A stretch of 64,000 nucleotides of DNA from Streptomyces sp. NBC_01351 (lineage in GTDB: Bacteria > Actinomycetota > Actinomycetes > Streptomycetales > Streptomycetaceae): positions 1,736,001 through 1,800,000 of the forward strand of contig NZ_CP108356.1 in the NCBI RefSeq assembly GCF_036237315.1, given 5' to 3'. Positions within the stretch are counted from its first letter, which is position 1; the number at the start of each line of letters is the position of its first letter. This document shows, one piece after another, positions 1-7,795 of the stretch. The notes beneath the pieces are model-generated. The model was not told where the DNA came from and did no database searches. It saw nothing but the letters and a program-made list of their open reading frames with translations. The translations under genes were made by a program, and so were the position numbers.

Positions 1-84
1 GAAGACGTGCACATCCTCGTCGGCGAGTTCAGCCGTCCGAACGCGGAGCAGTTCGGTGAAGGTGGCGAAGCGTGACTCTGACAT
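1..84 (-). CDS. Acyl-AMP ligase / AMP-dependent synthetase, N-terminal fragment (cut by window edge)
   Basis: Only the first 28 codons are present. The protein begins MSESRFATFTELLRVRTAEL, and the frame is open to position 1. The start at 84 is chosen because GAGGGG lies 9 bases upstream on the minus strand; an in-frame ATG at 93 would leave that motif abutting the start codon. The opening pattern (Phe-Thr-Glu-Leu-Leu-Arg-x-Arg followed by Ala-Glu) is what fatty-acyl-AMP ligases and related adenylating enzymes usually show. If so, the enzyme would activate a carboxylic acid as its adenylate. It is divergent from the discrete acyltransferase gene at 240. The identification rests on 28 residues and could be wrong; the rest of the gene lies outside the window. 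Confidence 0.42.
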   Translation of the reverse strand, partial: MSESRFATFTELLRVRTAELADEDVHVF

Positions 85-239
85 CCGCGGCATCCCCTCG
101 CGTCTGCGGGCCCGTGGATTGTGCGGACCTCGTTTCCCACCGATACTCCGCAAGCGTCCTTAAGGTTCGCTTGCGCGGCCTCCAACTCAGGGGGCGGCAG
201 GGGTGCTCGGTGGCGGGGGGGAACGGCAACGCTCGATCC
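85..239. promoter_or_regulatory. Divergent promoter region with a dyad (150-174)
   Basis: This 155-base gap separates two genes that diverge (1-84 minus, 240-1205 plus), so it should hold promoters for both. It contains a perfect 7-base inverted repeat, GCAAGCG at 150-156 and CGCTTGC at 168-174, around an 8-base palindrome CCTTAAGG at 158-165. This is a typical shape for a dimeric repressor or activator site. No convincing -10/-35 pair was identified, and no regulator gene lies in the window. Confidence 0.4.
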
Positions 240-1205
240 ATGAACACTCACACCGAAACCGGGAGTGTGCCGGAGACGGCGATCGTCTTTCCCGGAATGC
301 AGCCGACGGCCTTCTCCGAGGTCGCCAAATTCATGCTGGTCAATCCGTACGCGCGCGAGCTGTACGCCGTCGCCGACGACGTACTCGGATATCGGCTGGC
401 CGACCGCTACCAGCAGACCGAGGGCGACTATTCCCTGTACGGGCAGATCTCCTTCGTGGTGAACTGCCTCGCCCTGGCGCGTTGGGCCGGGGAGCGGCTG
501 GAGATGGATCCGGCCTATGTGACGGGACCGAGCTTCGGCGCCCGCGCCGCCGCCGTCTACTCCGGGGTGCTCGAATTCGCCGACGCCGTGTCGATGACCG
601 CCCGCCTGGCGGACACGATGGAGGAGTACTTCGCGCGGGAGCATCCGGCGCTGGTCACCCAGTCGATCGCGCGGGTGCCGCAGGACAAGGTCGAGGTGCT
701 GCGCGGGGAGCTCGACGAGCGGGGCGAGTGGAGCGACGTGTCCTGCGTCGTCGACCACGACTTCACGATGCTCACCGTCCACGAGGCGGTCCTGGACTGG
801 CTCCAGCGGCGGATCCGGTCCTTCGGCGGGATGCCGATGTACACGATGAAGCCGCCCATGCACTCGTACCTCTTCGACGGGCTGCGCGAGCGGGTGGCGG
901 CGGAGATCTTCGACGGGCTCACCTGGTCCGAGCCCCGGCTGCCGCTCGTCGCGGACCAGGACGGCCGCGTGGTGACCACCGGCGAGGGGGTGCGGGAGAT
1001 GCTGCTGGACGGGTTCGTCCGTACGGTGCGCTGGCCCGAGGTGGTGTCCGCGCTGAAGGGGGCGGGCGTCGGCCGGCTGTACGTGTCCGGGCAGGACGGG
1101 CTGTTCACCCGGGTCGCGTGCACGACCCGTGCCTTCGAGGTGGTGCCGGTGACGCCCAGGTCGGCGATGCGGCCGGTGCGGCGGCGGCTGTCGGTGGCCG
1201 CCTGA
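240..1205 (+). CDS. Discrete acyltransferase, VinK-type (loads the capped beta-aminoacyl starter onto the PKS)
   Basis: This 321-residue protein has the malonyl-transacylase fold signature as a stand-alone enzyme. An N-terminal VFPGM stands where FxGQG is usual (16-20). The nucleophile elbow is GPSFG with Ser98, instead of GHSxG, and the probable catalytic His208 sits in PPMHS. Vicenistatin VinK, as I recall it, pairs Ser106 and His218, nearly the same spacing. In that family the enzyme moves an aminoacyl-beta-aminoacyl group from the free ACP to the N-terminal ACP of the first PKS; malonyl-CoA is not the substrate. The loss of the GHS histidine agrees with an acyl-ACP donor. The ATG at 240 is chosen because homology begins there, although its ribosome site is weak. 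The gene converges on the PQQ-type gene with a shared terminator between. A role in another acyl transfer step cannot be excluded. Confidence 0.8.
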   Translation: MNTHTETGSVPETAIVFPGMQPTAFSEVAKFMLVNPYARELYAVADDVLGYRLADRYQQTEGDYSLYGQISFVVNCLALARWAGERLEMDPAYVTGPSFGARAAAVYSGVLEFADAVSMTARLADTMEEYFAREHPALVTQSIARVPQDKVEVLRGELDERGEWSDVSCVVDHDFTMLTVHEAVLDWLQRRIRSFGGMPMYTMKPPMHSYLFDGLRERVAAEIFDGLTWSEPRLPLVADQDGRVVTTGEGVREMLLDGFVRTVRWPEVVSALKGAGVGRLYVSGQDGLFTRVACTTRAFEVVPVTPRSAMRPVRRRLSVAA

Positions 1206-1216
1206 GCCTGGGGCAT

Positions 1217-1257
1217 GAGTGAGGGGCCGGTACCCGCTGGGTACCGGCCCCTCACTC
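1217..1257. terminator. Bidirectional hairpin terminator, 19-bp perfect stem
   Basis: The left arm is 1217-1235 (begins GAGTGAGGGGCC) and the right arm 1239-1257, with a 3-base loop GCT. The stem is perfect over 19 base pairs. It lies between the stop codons of two convergent genes (1205 plus, 1293 minus), so it can end both transcripts. There is no strong T-run, as is usual for Streptomyces terminators. Confidence 0.8.
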
Positions 1258-1292
1258 GTGTGCGGTTGCCTGCCTAGCTTGCCCTGCTTGCC

Positions 1293-2891
1293 CTACTTGC
1301 CGTCCACCGTGAAGGCGTAGAAAGTGCCCTCGGTGAGGCTGCCGGTGGTGCCGCCGCCGTTGGAGAAGCGGGCGTAGCCGTTGCCCCAGTAGACGGTGCC
1401 GTCGACGACCGCGGGGCCCGCGTTGGAGGAGTACGGCGCGGTGAAGTCCCACAGGTAGGCGCCGGTCGCTCCGTCGAACGCGTACATGCGGCCGCTGGTG
1501 GAGCCGCCGAAGACGACGCCGTTCGCGGTGGTCAGGGCGCCCCAGGCGAAGCCGTCGGTGCGGTCGGCGACCTGCCAGAGGATGCGTCCGGTCTGCGGGT
1601 CGAGGGCCGCGAAGGAGCTGCGGGTCGTCGTCGTGCCGTCGGCCAGCTGGTAGGGCTGTCGGTTGAAGTTGGCCTCGGCGATGTAGATCCGCTTGTCGTC
1701 ATTGGCCGTGCCCCACTGGATGCCGCCGATGTGGCCGCCGGGGCCGGCCGCCGCGCTCCAGACGACCTGTCCGGTGGCCGCGTCCATCAGCCAGTACTCG
1801 CCGCTCTTCTCGCCCGCGCCGATCACCTTGCGGGGGCAGCCGTCGGGCCCCTTGATGGTGATGAGGTGCGCGCCGTCGCCGAAGTCGTAGTCGTAACCCG
1901 GGTTCGGCGGGCAGTTGTTGGGCGGGAAGCCGGGAAGGCAGCCGGTGTTCCAGGCGTCGAACCGCTTGGCTCCTGTGTTCCACTTGACCTGGCCGGTCCG
2001 CATGTCGAGGGCCAGCACGGTGTCCACGTAGTTGTCCGGGGCGTAGCACTCGGCCGGGGTGTGGCCGGCGGTCTGGCAGTCGCTGACGGACTGCGGGACG
2101 GTGTAGTTGTTGCCGGTGGTGAAGTACACGGTGTTCGTCGACGGGTCCAGGGCCGGGGTGCCCCAGACGGCCACGCCGCTGTAGCCGCCGGGCTGCCCGC
2201 CGTTGTCGGGGGTCGTGTACTGGCGCCACAGCCGGTCGCCCGTGGCGGCGTCGAAGGCGTTCACGCTGCCGCGGAAGGTGCAGCAGGGGAAGGCCGGGTC
2301 GAGCGCGCCCTCGGATTCGCGGGAGGAGACCCCCTGGTAGATCACGCCGTTGTGCACGACGGGCGACTGGGTCAGCACCGCCTTGTACTGGGTGTCGACC
2401 TCCCGGCTCCACACCTTGTTGCCGGTGGCGGCGTCGACGGAGATCAGGACGGCCTTGTTCCAGTCGGCTATGTACACCTTGCCGCCGACGACGGCGGGGC
2501 TGGTGCGGGAAACCGACCCCGGGTCACCGGTGTACTCGGAGACCTTGCGCGTCCAGATGCGGTTGCCGGTCTTCGCGTTGACCTTGTGCAGGTAGCCGCC
2601 CCAGTCGGGGAAGTACACGGCGCCGTCGACGACGGCCGGGGTCGCGGACACGTCACCGTGCGTGGGATAAGTCCACTTGGCCTTCAGCCGCCCGACGTTG
2701 CCCTTGGTGATCGTCGATTCCTGCGGGTTGGAGCGGCTGTTGCGGATGTCGTGGCCGCCGGTGGGCCAGGACGAGGTGGTCTGGGCGGTGCTGGCCGTGG
2801 GGGCCGAGAACAGGGTGGCGGTCAGTGCGAATACGGCGAGCAGCGCGAGTCTGCGGACCATTCCCTGACGGGTCCGGGGTCTTGTGCGCAT
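1293..2891 (-). CDS. Secreted PQQ-type beta-propeller dehydrogenase-like protein
   Basis: The 532-residue product begins with a signal peptide: arginine-rich n-region, hydrophobic stretch about 14-30, and an STA-Q cleavage site near 36. The mature part has at least seven tryptophan-docking motifs of the form D-x-x-T-G-x-x-x-W (for example near 107-113, 153-161 and 212-220), which define the quinoprotein eight-bladed propeller. It also has an adjacent Cys203-Cys204 pair, a hallmark of quinoprotein alcohol dehydrogenases. The nearest family I recognise is polyvinyl-alcohol dehydrogenase-like proteins. No CxxCH haem-c motif is present, so any electron acceptor must be separate. The substrate is unknown; oxidation of an alcohol outside the membrane is plausible. 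Translation starts at ATG 2891 after GAGGAA. Only 40 bases separate it from the adenylating enzyme upstream, so the two are probably co-transcribed. Its link to the macrolactam pathway is by position only. Confidence 0.78.
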   Translation of the reverse strand: MRTRPRTRQGMVRRLALLAVFALTATLFSAPTASTAQTTSSWPTGGHDIRNSRSNPQESTITKGNVGRLKAKWTYPTHGDVSATPAVVDGAVYFPDWGGYLHKVNAKTGNRIWTRKVSEYTGDPGSVSRTSPAVVGGKVYIADWNKAVLISVDAATGNKVWSREVDTQYKAVLTQSPVVHNGVIYQGVSSRESEGALDPAFPCCTFRGSVNAFDAATGDRLWRQYTTPDNGGQPGGYSGVAVWGTPALDPSTNTVYFTTGNNYTVPQSVSDCQTAGHTPAECYAPDNYVDTVLALDMRTGQVKWNTGAKRFDAWNTGCLPGFPPNNCPPNPGYDYDFGDGAHLITIKGPDGCPRKVIGAGEKSGEYWLMDAATGQVVWSAAAGPGGHIGGIQWGTANDDKRIYIAEANFNRQPYQLADGTTTTRSSFAALDPQTGRILWQVADRTDGFAWGALTTANGVVFGGSTSGRMYAFDGATGAYLWDFTAPYSSNAGPAVVDGTVYWGNGYARFSNGGGTTGSLTEGTFYAFTVDGK

Positions 2892-2931
2892 GGGTCTTCC
2901 TCTTTCGTGCCGTGATGGGTTGGTTCGGGGA

Positions 2932-4527
2932 TCAGCGGGCGGTCACCGGTACGCGGGTGCCGTGCAGTTCGGCGGCGCGTGCGGTGAGCTCCAGCCGGTC
3001 GGTCTTCTTGTTGGTGTTGAGGGGGAACTCGTCCAGCCGGTGGTAGTGGCGGGGGATCAGCTGGGCGGGCAGTACGGGGGCCAGGTCGCGGTGGAACTCC
3101 TGCGGCGAGCGCTGCTCGCCGAGGTAGAAGGCGACGAGTTCGGTGCTGTTGGCCACGGGCACGCCGACCACGACGGCTCCGGTGACCGGCGAGGCTGCGC
3201 GCAACGCGTGCTCCACCTCGGCGAGTTCGACCCGGTAGCCCTGCACCTGTACCTGGGAGTCCGTACGGCCCAGGTAGACGAGCTCGCCGCCGGCGAGTCG
3301 GCGGACCCGGTCGCCGGTGCGGTACCAGAGGACTCCGTCCTGCTCCCGGTACTTGCCGCGGCCGTCCTCCGGGTCGAGGTATCCGGCCGACAACTGGGGT
3401 CCGGAGAGCCACAGTTCGCCCTCGTCGGGTGCGGGTTCGCCGCGTTCGTCGAGGAGCAGCTCGGCGTGCCCGTCGTGGAGCAGGCCGAGCGGGACCACGC
3501 CGTTGACGCCGAGCCGGGTGGACTCCTGCGGCGACCAGCGGTGGCGGTGGGTGGTGATGGTCATCTCGGTCGGCCCGTAGACGTTGACGACCGCCGAGTG
3601 GGGGGCGGCCTGCTGCCAGGCGTCCGTGTCCTCGAACTGGAGGGCCTCGCCGCCGAAGTACGTCCAGCGCAGCGAGGGCATGCTGCCGGGCACCAGGCGG
3701 CCGGTGCGGCGGGACAGCGAGATCACGCTGGGCGCCGAGAACCAGACGGTGATGCCGTGCTCGGCGACGAAGCCGGGCAGGTCGCGGTAGGCGTGCGGGG
3801 AGACGGAGACCAGCGGCGCGCCGACCGCCCAGGCGCACCACAGGTCGGAGACGGCGGAGTCCCAGTTGAGGTTGGCGGCCTGGGAGAAGACGTCGGCGGC
3901 GGTGAAGTCGTACCAGGCGTCCATCAGCGAGAAGTAGTGCGCCGTGTTGCCGTGGGTGAGCCGGACCCCCTTGGGGCGGCCGGTGGATCCCGAGGTGAAC
4001 AGGACGTAGGCCACGTCCTCGGGGGCGGCGGACCGCGGCGCCGGCAGCGCGGTCTCCGGCCCGGCGGCCAGGGGCAGCAGGGTGCTGCCCCCGGTCAGGG
4101 CCCGTGTCCCGGCGGCGGTGAGGTGGGGTGCCAGCACGGGGAGGGCCCCGAGCCGGTCCGCCAGTCCCCCGGCGAGCAGGGCCGCGCCCTCCTCGTCCAC
4201 GATCAGGGCGGAGACCTGCGCGGAGTCGAGCATCGAGGCGATCTTCCCGGCCGGGAAGTCGGCCAGTACCGGGACGGCGGGCAGCCCCGCGTACAGGCTC
4301 GCCAGGACGGCGACGTACGAGGTCAGGCTGCGGCCGGCCAGGATGCCGACGGCCTTGGGCGGGCCACCGGGGGCGGCTAGCAGTGCTCCCGCCCAGGACA
4401 GGGCCAGTTCGTGGGCCGTCGTGTAGTCGACGGTGTCCTTCCCGACGCGCACCGCCACCCCGTGGGGCGATATTTCCAGGCCGCGCAGGAAACGTGCGTG
4501 CAGCGCTGTCGAAGCCATTGATTCCAT
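2932..4527 (-). CDS. Free-standing amino acid adenylating enzyme (probably VinM-type, caps the starter with an alpha-amino acid)
   Basis: This 531-residue enzyme of the AMP-forming acyl/aminoacyl synthetase superfamily carries the standard core motifs: A3 [12 protein letters not shown] (177-188), A5 YGPTE (317-321), A7 YRTGD (402-406), A8 [16 protein letters not shown] (420-435) and the A10 lysine Lys508 in NKKTDR. The A4 region reads NWDSAVSD (221-228). The overall pattern resembles D-alanine ligases (DltA) and alpha-amino acid activators. I therefore favour the VinM role: adding an alpha-amino acid, often alanine, to the amino group of the ACP-bound beta-amino acid as temporary protection. 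It has no carrier or condensation domain. ATG 4527 is preceded by GAGGAA with good spacing. It is divergent from the free ACP gene 73 bases away, its probable partner. The assignment of this and the enzyme at 9648-11243 to the two activation steps could be reversed. Confidence 0.75.
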   Translation of the reverse strand: MESMASTALHARFLRGLEISPHGVAVRVGKDTVDYTTAHELALSWAGALLAAPGGPPKAVGILAGRSLTSYVAVLASLYAGLPAVPVLADFPAGKIASMLDSAQVSALIVDEEGAALLAGGLADRLGALPVLAPHLTAAGTRALTGGSTLLPLAAGPETALPAPRSAAPEDVAYVLFTSGSTGRPKGVRLTHGNTAHYFSLMDAWYDFTAADVFSQAANLNWDSAVSDLWCAWAVGAPLVSVSPHAYRDLPGFVAEHGITVWFSAPSVISLSRRTGRLVPGSMPSLRWTYFGGEALQFEDTDAWQQAAPHSAVVNVYGPTEMTITTHRHRWSPQESTRLGVNGVVPLGLLHDGHAELLLDERGEPAPDEGELWLSGPQLSAGYLDPEDGRGKYREQDGVLWYRTGDRVRRLAGGELVYLGRTDSQVQVQGYRVELAEVEHALRAASPVTGAVVVGVPVANSTELVAFYLGEQRSPQEFHRDLAPVLPAQLIPRHYHRLDEFPLNTNKKTDRLELTARAAELHGTRVPVTAR

Positions 4528-4600
4528 TTTCGTTCCTCATTCCCCGGCGCATTTCCGGGACGCATTGACAGCCATCGCGGGCCGCCCTCATCATTCCCGT
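4528..4600. promoter_or_regulatory. Divergent promoter region; perfect TTGACA box for a possibly leaderless ACP transcript
   Basis: The gap between the divergent adenylating enzyme and ACP genes is only 73 bases. On the plus strand TTGACA (4565-4570) matches the sigma-70/HrdB -35 consensus exactly. A weak CATCAT lies 18 bases on (4589-4594), so RNA would start close to the ACP ATG at 4601. The ACP has no visible Shine-Dalgarno sequence, which fits leaderless translation. The minus-strand promoter for the adenylating enzyme must overlap this region, but I could not identify it. Confidence 0.45.
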
Positions 4601-4870
4601 ATGCCAGAACTCACGAATCACACCTGGGACGGCTCTTTCGAGGCCGTCGTCCGCCCGTTCCTGCCCTATCTCTCCCCCGACGAGAAACTGACCGGAGATT
4701 CCCAACTGAAGGATCTGGGGCTGGACTCGATGGGTACGGTCGAACTGCTCGCCGCACTGGAAGGCGCCTATGACGTGCGTTTCCTGGACGACGCACTGAA
4801 ACTGGAGAATTTCGCCAGCCCGGAAATTCTCTGGAAGACCCTGATGACCTCGACAGAATCCACCGCGTGA
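4601..4870 (+). CDS. Free-standing acyl carrier protein for the beta-amino acid starter (VinL-type)
   Basis: This is an 89-residue single-domain carrier protein. The phosphopantetheine attachment site is Ser43 in [13 protein letters not shown] (38-50), followed by the acidic helix III region typical of ACPs. In vicenistatin-type pathways such an ACP holds the beta-amino acid while a second amino acid is attached to its amine, and then hands the dipeptide to the discrete AT. The start at 4601 is chosen because similarity to ACPs begins immediately after it; the frame upstream encodes nothing recognisable. It is one of only two clear pathway genes on the plus strand in the window. It converges on the PLP-enzyme gene and shares a terminator with it. 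Confidence 0.88.
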   Translation: MPELTNHTWDGSFEAVVRPFLPYLSPDEKLTGDSQLKDLGLDSMGTVELLAALEGAYDVRFLDDALKLENFASPEILWKTLMTSTESTA

Positions 4871-4888
4871 GAAACCGGATCCACCGGC

Positions 4889-4923
4889 CGGCCCGACAAG
4901 GATTTCGCATCCGAGTCGGGCCG
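4889..4923. terminator. Bidirectional hairpin terminator
   Basis: A 9-bp stem CGGCCCGAC (4889-4897) / GTCGGGCCG (4915-4923) is extended inward by GGAT/ATCC around the loop TTCGC. It sits between convergent stops at 4870 (plus) and 4938 (minus). On the plus strand it is followed by a T-rich stretch, CTTCGTTT. Confidence 0.75.
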
Positions 4924-4937
4924 CTTCGTTTACCGGG

Positions 4938-6188
4938 CTAAAGGAGCCGTTGGAAGCTGTCCTCGATCCGGTCGAGTACGGACCGGACGTGCGGCAGGGA
5001 GAGGGGGTCCTCGGCGTCCAGCGCCAGCTGCTGCTGCTCGGCGCTGTCGCCGTAGAGCATGCTGGTGGCGCACTTGAAGCGCAGGGCCTCGCCCTCGTCG
5101 CCGAGCAGGTGTCCGGCGAGGACCACGATCCCGAGGTCGAGCATCCGGCGGGCCAGCGACGGCGAGTCGCCCACCTCGTGCTTGGCGAGTTCCTCGCGGA
5201 CCGGTTCGAAGTCGGGGTAGACGTAGAAGGCCCCGGTGGGCGGCCGGCAGCGGGCTCCGGCCGCGACGCAGATGCGGTGGACGTCGCGGGCGACGATCCC
5301 GTGCAGCCTGGCGCTGGCGCGCAGCCGCTCCCGGATCTCCCGGGGCTCGTCGAAGGCGTACTCGGCAACCTCCTGCATGGGCCCGGCGAGCGTCGACCAG
5401 ACCTCGCTGGCCACGGAGACCACCCCGGTACGGATCCAGTCGCCCCACGGCCCTTCGGGGAAGCGGGCCACGCCGATGCGCCAGCCGCCCAGGGCCAGGC
5501 TCTTGCTGAGCCCGGTGGCGATCACGGTGCTCTCGGGGGCCACTTCGGCGGGGCTGAGGTAGTCGGTGGCCGGGTCGTGCACCACGTCCCGGTAGATCTC
5601 GTCCGAGACGATGAGCAGGCCCTCCTCCTCGGCGATCGCGCACAGTTCGCGGATCATCGCGGGCGGGGCGAGGGTGCCGGTGGGATTGTCCGGCAGGGTC
5701 AGCACCATGATGCGCGGGTCGTGGCCCAGCACTCGGGCCGCTTGCACGCACTCGCGCAGCGCGTCCGGGTCCGGTACGCCGCCGCACTCCTCCGGGATGG
5801 GCACGGCGATCGGGTGCTTGCCGGCGAGCCGGGCCTGGGGGGCGTACGTGTTCCAGGCCGGTCGGGGCAGCAGGACGTCCCCGGGGACCGCCAGGTTGAT
5901 GGCCATCAGCAGCGGTTTGCTGCCCGGCGCGACCACGATCTGCTCCGGGTCGGTGGGGATCCGGCGGCGCTCGAAGTAGCCGGCGGCCGCGGCGCGCACT
6001 CCGGGCGAACCGGCCACCGGGCCGTAGGCGTTGCGGGTGGCCCCTTTGGCGAGCCGTTCCACGAGCGGGCCGAAGGCCGGCAGCCTCGACTCGCCGAAAC
6101 CGAGGTGGATCAGGGGCTCCCCGGCGGCCTGGCGCTGCGCCACCAGCTGGTTGAGAGCCAGGTTCGGGGACATCCTCATGTCGCTCAT
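4938..6188 (-). CDS. Fold-type-I PLP enzyme, probable beta-glutamate beta-decarboxylase (IdnL3-type), aminotransferase-like
   Basis: The 416-residue protein belongs to the class I/II aminotransferase family. The PLP lysine is Lys229 in GLSKSLALGGWRIG (226-239). DNPTG (167-171) and SDEIYRD (195-201) hold the cofactor ring, and Arg237 in GWRIG is in the usual place for carboxylate binding. By sequence alone it would be called an aminotransferase. However, in incednine biosynthesis a PLP enzyme of this kind (IdnL3) removes a carboxyl group from beta-glutamate to give 3-aminobutyrate, and it works with a glutamate 2,3-aminomutase. Here the gene overlaps the aminomutase gene by ATGA (start 6188, upstream stop 6185), so the two are translationally coupled. 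That pairing makes decarboxylation of the aminomutase product the best reading. A true transaminase role is the alternative. Confidence 0.72.
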   Translation of the reverse strand: MSDMRMSPNLALNQLVAQRQAAGEPLIHLGFGESRLPAFGPLVERLAKGATRNAYGPVAGSPGVRAAAAGYFERRRIPTDPEQIVVAPGSKPLLMAINLAVPGDVLLPRPAWNTYAPQARLAGKHPIAVPIPEECGGVPDPDALRECVQAARVLGHDPRIMVLTLPDNPTGTLAPPAMIRELCAIAEEEGLLIVSDEIYRDVVHDPATDYLSPAEVAPESTVIATGLSKSLALGGWRIGVARFPEGPWGDWIRTGVVSVASEVWSTLAGPMQEVAEYAFDEPREIRERLRASARLHGIVARDVHRICVAAGARCRPPTGAFYVYPDFEPVREELAKHEVGDSPSLARRMLDLGIVVLAGHLLGDEGEALRFKCATSMLYGDSAEQQQLALDAEDPLSLPHVRSVLDRIEDSFQRLL

Positions 6189-7567
6189 GCCTTGCTCCCC
6201 ACCGGCGCGGCGGCCCTGGTGCCGAAGAGTTCGGGTTCACCCGGCCAGGCCGGTCCGGCGATGGCACGGGCGATGTCGGCGGGCGCGGAGCGGTCGAGGC
6301 GCAGCTCGTCCAGCCAGGCGGCGTCGGCGTCGTAGTGCGCGAGGAAGGGCCGGCCGACCAGGGCGGGGTCGCGGGCCTGCACCATGCGCAGCTGGAAGAA
6401 GCGGCCTTCCGCGTTCTCGACGATCCCGTCGACGGCGACCTTGCCGGGGGTCGCGGACATCACCGGGCCGCGGACCGTGCGGGCCAGGCCGGGCAGGGTG
6501 CGGTAGGCGGCCTGGTAGATCTCGGCGGCGCGGGCGAGCGGCACGCGGAAGTAGTCGTACGGTCCGGTGTCGCGCTCCACGAACATGTAGTACGGCACGG
6601 CGCCGAGGGCGAGTTCGGCCCGCCACATCCGGCTCCACACGTCCGGATCGTCGTTGACCTTGGCGATGAGGGGGGCCTGGCAGTACACGAGGGCGCCGGT
6701 GGACCTGATCCGGGCGATGGCCTGCCGGGCGAGGTCGGTCTCCAGTTCGCGGGGGTGGCTGAAGTGGGCCATCACGGCGAGGTTGCGTCCGGAGGCGACG
6801 ACCTTCTCGAAGAGCCGCAGGACGTCGTCCGCGTCGGGGTCGCCGATGTAGCGCTGCGGCCAGTACGCGACGGACTTGGTGCCGATCCGGATGGTGCGCA
6901 CGCTCTCCAGGGAGAGCAGCGGTTCCAGGTGGCTGCGCAGCCGTTCGGTGGACATCACCATCGGGTCGCCGCCGGTGACGAGCACGTCGCCCGCGTCGGG
7001 GTGGGCTTCGAGGTAGGAGATCAGTCCGCGCGGGTCGGGGGCGGCGAAGCGCAGGTCCGCGTCGCCGACGAACTGGGCCCAGCGGAAGCAGTAGGTGCAG
7101 TACGAGTGGCAGGTCTGGCCCTGGCTCGGGAAGTACAGCACCGTCTCGCGGTACTTGTGCTGGAGTCCGGGGATCTCGGCGCCGTCCCGGGTGGGGACGT
7201 TGAGCTCCTTCTGCCCGGACGGGTGCGGGTTGAGCCGGCCGCGGATCTGCTGCACGAGGGTGCGCAGGGCCACCTTCTGGGCGGGGTCCGCGGAGAGGGC
7301 GGCCAGATCCCGCTCGTTCTGCTCGGTGAGCATCCCCCGCTGCGGGAAGACCAGTTGGAACATCGGGTCGTCGGGGATCCGGTCCCAGTCGATGAGCTGC
7401 GACAGGACGTACTCGTTGACCCGGAAGGGCAGCACCATCGACACGAGCCGGACGGTCTCCCGTATGTCGGCGGGCAGGCCGTGGCGCTCGGCGATCTCGT
7501 CGAGCTGCCGCGGCCCGTATGCGCGGAACCGTGCCGTCTCGACAGAATCGGTTGCCAGCAGGGACAT
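6185..7567 (-). CDS. Radical-SAM, PLP-dependent 2,3-aminomutase (KamA family), probable glutamate 2,3-aminomutase (IdnL4-type)
   Basis: The 460-residue protein has the radical-SAM cluster motif CHSYCTYC with Cys153, Cys157 and Cys160 (CxxxCxxC), a GGDP segment (199-202), and a late MSATPGK whose Lys376 is the expected PLP lysine. This order is that of lysine/glutamate 2,3-aminomutases. These enzymes move the alpha-amino group to the beta carbon using a 5'-deoxyadenosyl radical. The ATGA overlap with a decarboxylase-like PLP enzyme points to L-glutamate as substrate and 3-aminobutyrate as the final starter, as in incednine. Beta-lysine formation is the alternative, since substrate cannot be read from motifs alone. 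The start at 7567 is fixed by GGAGGAA at 7575-7581, 7 bases away; the frame continues upstream to 7714 without family similarity. Confidence 0.85.
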   Translation of the reverse strand: MSLLATDSVETARFRAYGPRQLDEIAERHGLPADIRETVRLVSMVLPFRVNEYVLSQLIDWDRIPDDPMFQLVFPQRGMLTEQNERDLAALSADPAQKVALRTLVQQIRGRLNPHPSGQKELNVPTRDGAEIPGLQHKYRETVLYFPSQGQTCHSYCTYCFRWAQFVGDADLRFAAPDPRGLISYLEAHPDAGDVLVTGGDPMVMSTERLRSHLEPLLSLESVRTIRIGTKSVAYWPQRYIGDPDADDVLRLFEKVVASGRNLAVMAHFSHPRELETDLARQAIARIRSTGALVYCQAPLIAKVNDDPDVWSRMWRAELALGAVPYYMFVERDTGPYDYFRVPLARAAEIYQAAYRTLPGLARTVRGPVMSATPGKVAVDGIVENAEGRFFQLRMVQARDPALVGRPFLAHYDADAAWLDELRLDRSAPADIARAIAGPAWPGEPELFGTRAAAPVGSKA

Positions 7568-7690
7568 GCGGATATTCCTCCAGCCTGGTGCCTGGCAGTT
7601 CCGAGCGTGTGCTCGAACGCGATTCGATGCTAGGGAGACGAATCGGCCGTCGGACCCCAGAACCGACCCCAGCCCTACCCTTACGACGAC
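7568..7690 (-). promoter_or_regulatory. Promoter and possible activator site of the aminomutase-decarboxylase operon
   Basis: On the minus strand a -10-like TAGCAT lies at 7632-7627, with a weak -35. Forty-one bases further upstream is TAAGGGTAGG (7683-7674). The same 10-mer occurs upstream of PKS-C (36625-36616), there 20 bases before a TAGCGT. Between the 10-mer and the -10 here, CTGGGGTC occurs twice, 12 bases apart. The ribosome site GGAGGAA is at 7581-7575. The assignment is inferred from motif repetition. Confidence 0.4.
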
Positions 7691-7720
7691 CCCGCCCCGG
7701 TCTTCGGCGGGCATGGCGAA

Positions 7721-7758
7721 GCCGCCCAGGACCAGCGGGGGTTGAGGTCCTGGGCGGC
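7721..7758 (-). terminator. Hairpin terminator downstream of the MFS exporter
   Basis: A perfect 13-bp stem (GCCGCCCAGGACC, 7721-7733, with GGTCCTGGGCGGC, 7746-7758) has a 12-base loop. It lies 37 bases past the exporter stop codon at 7796 on the minus strand, and upstream of the aminomutase promoter. The exporter is therefore probably not co-transcribed with the aminomutase operon. Confidence 0.72.
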
Positions 7759-7795
7759 TGTCCGTGGGCCTCCGGACGGAGGTCCGGCCGGGTGG

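Noticed and set aside
72..239. Longer N-terminus for the discrete acyltransferase
   Set aside because: The extra residues show no family similarity and would run through the dyad and promoter region.
6185..7567. Naming the enzyme lysine 2,3-aminomutase with a beta-lysine product
   Set aside because: KamA-family motifs do not separate lysine from glutamate. The ATGA-coupled decarboxylase-like partner and the macrolactam context favour glutamate, though lysine is not excluded.
7568..7714. Longer N-terminus for the aminomutase
   Set aside because: No family similarity upstream, and GGAGGAA sits 7 bases before the ATG at 7567.
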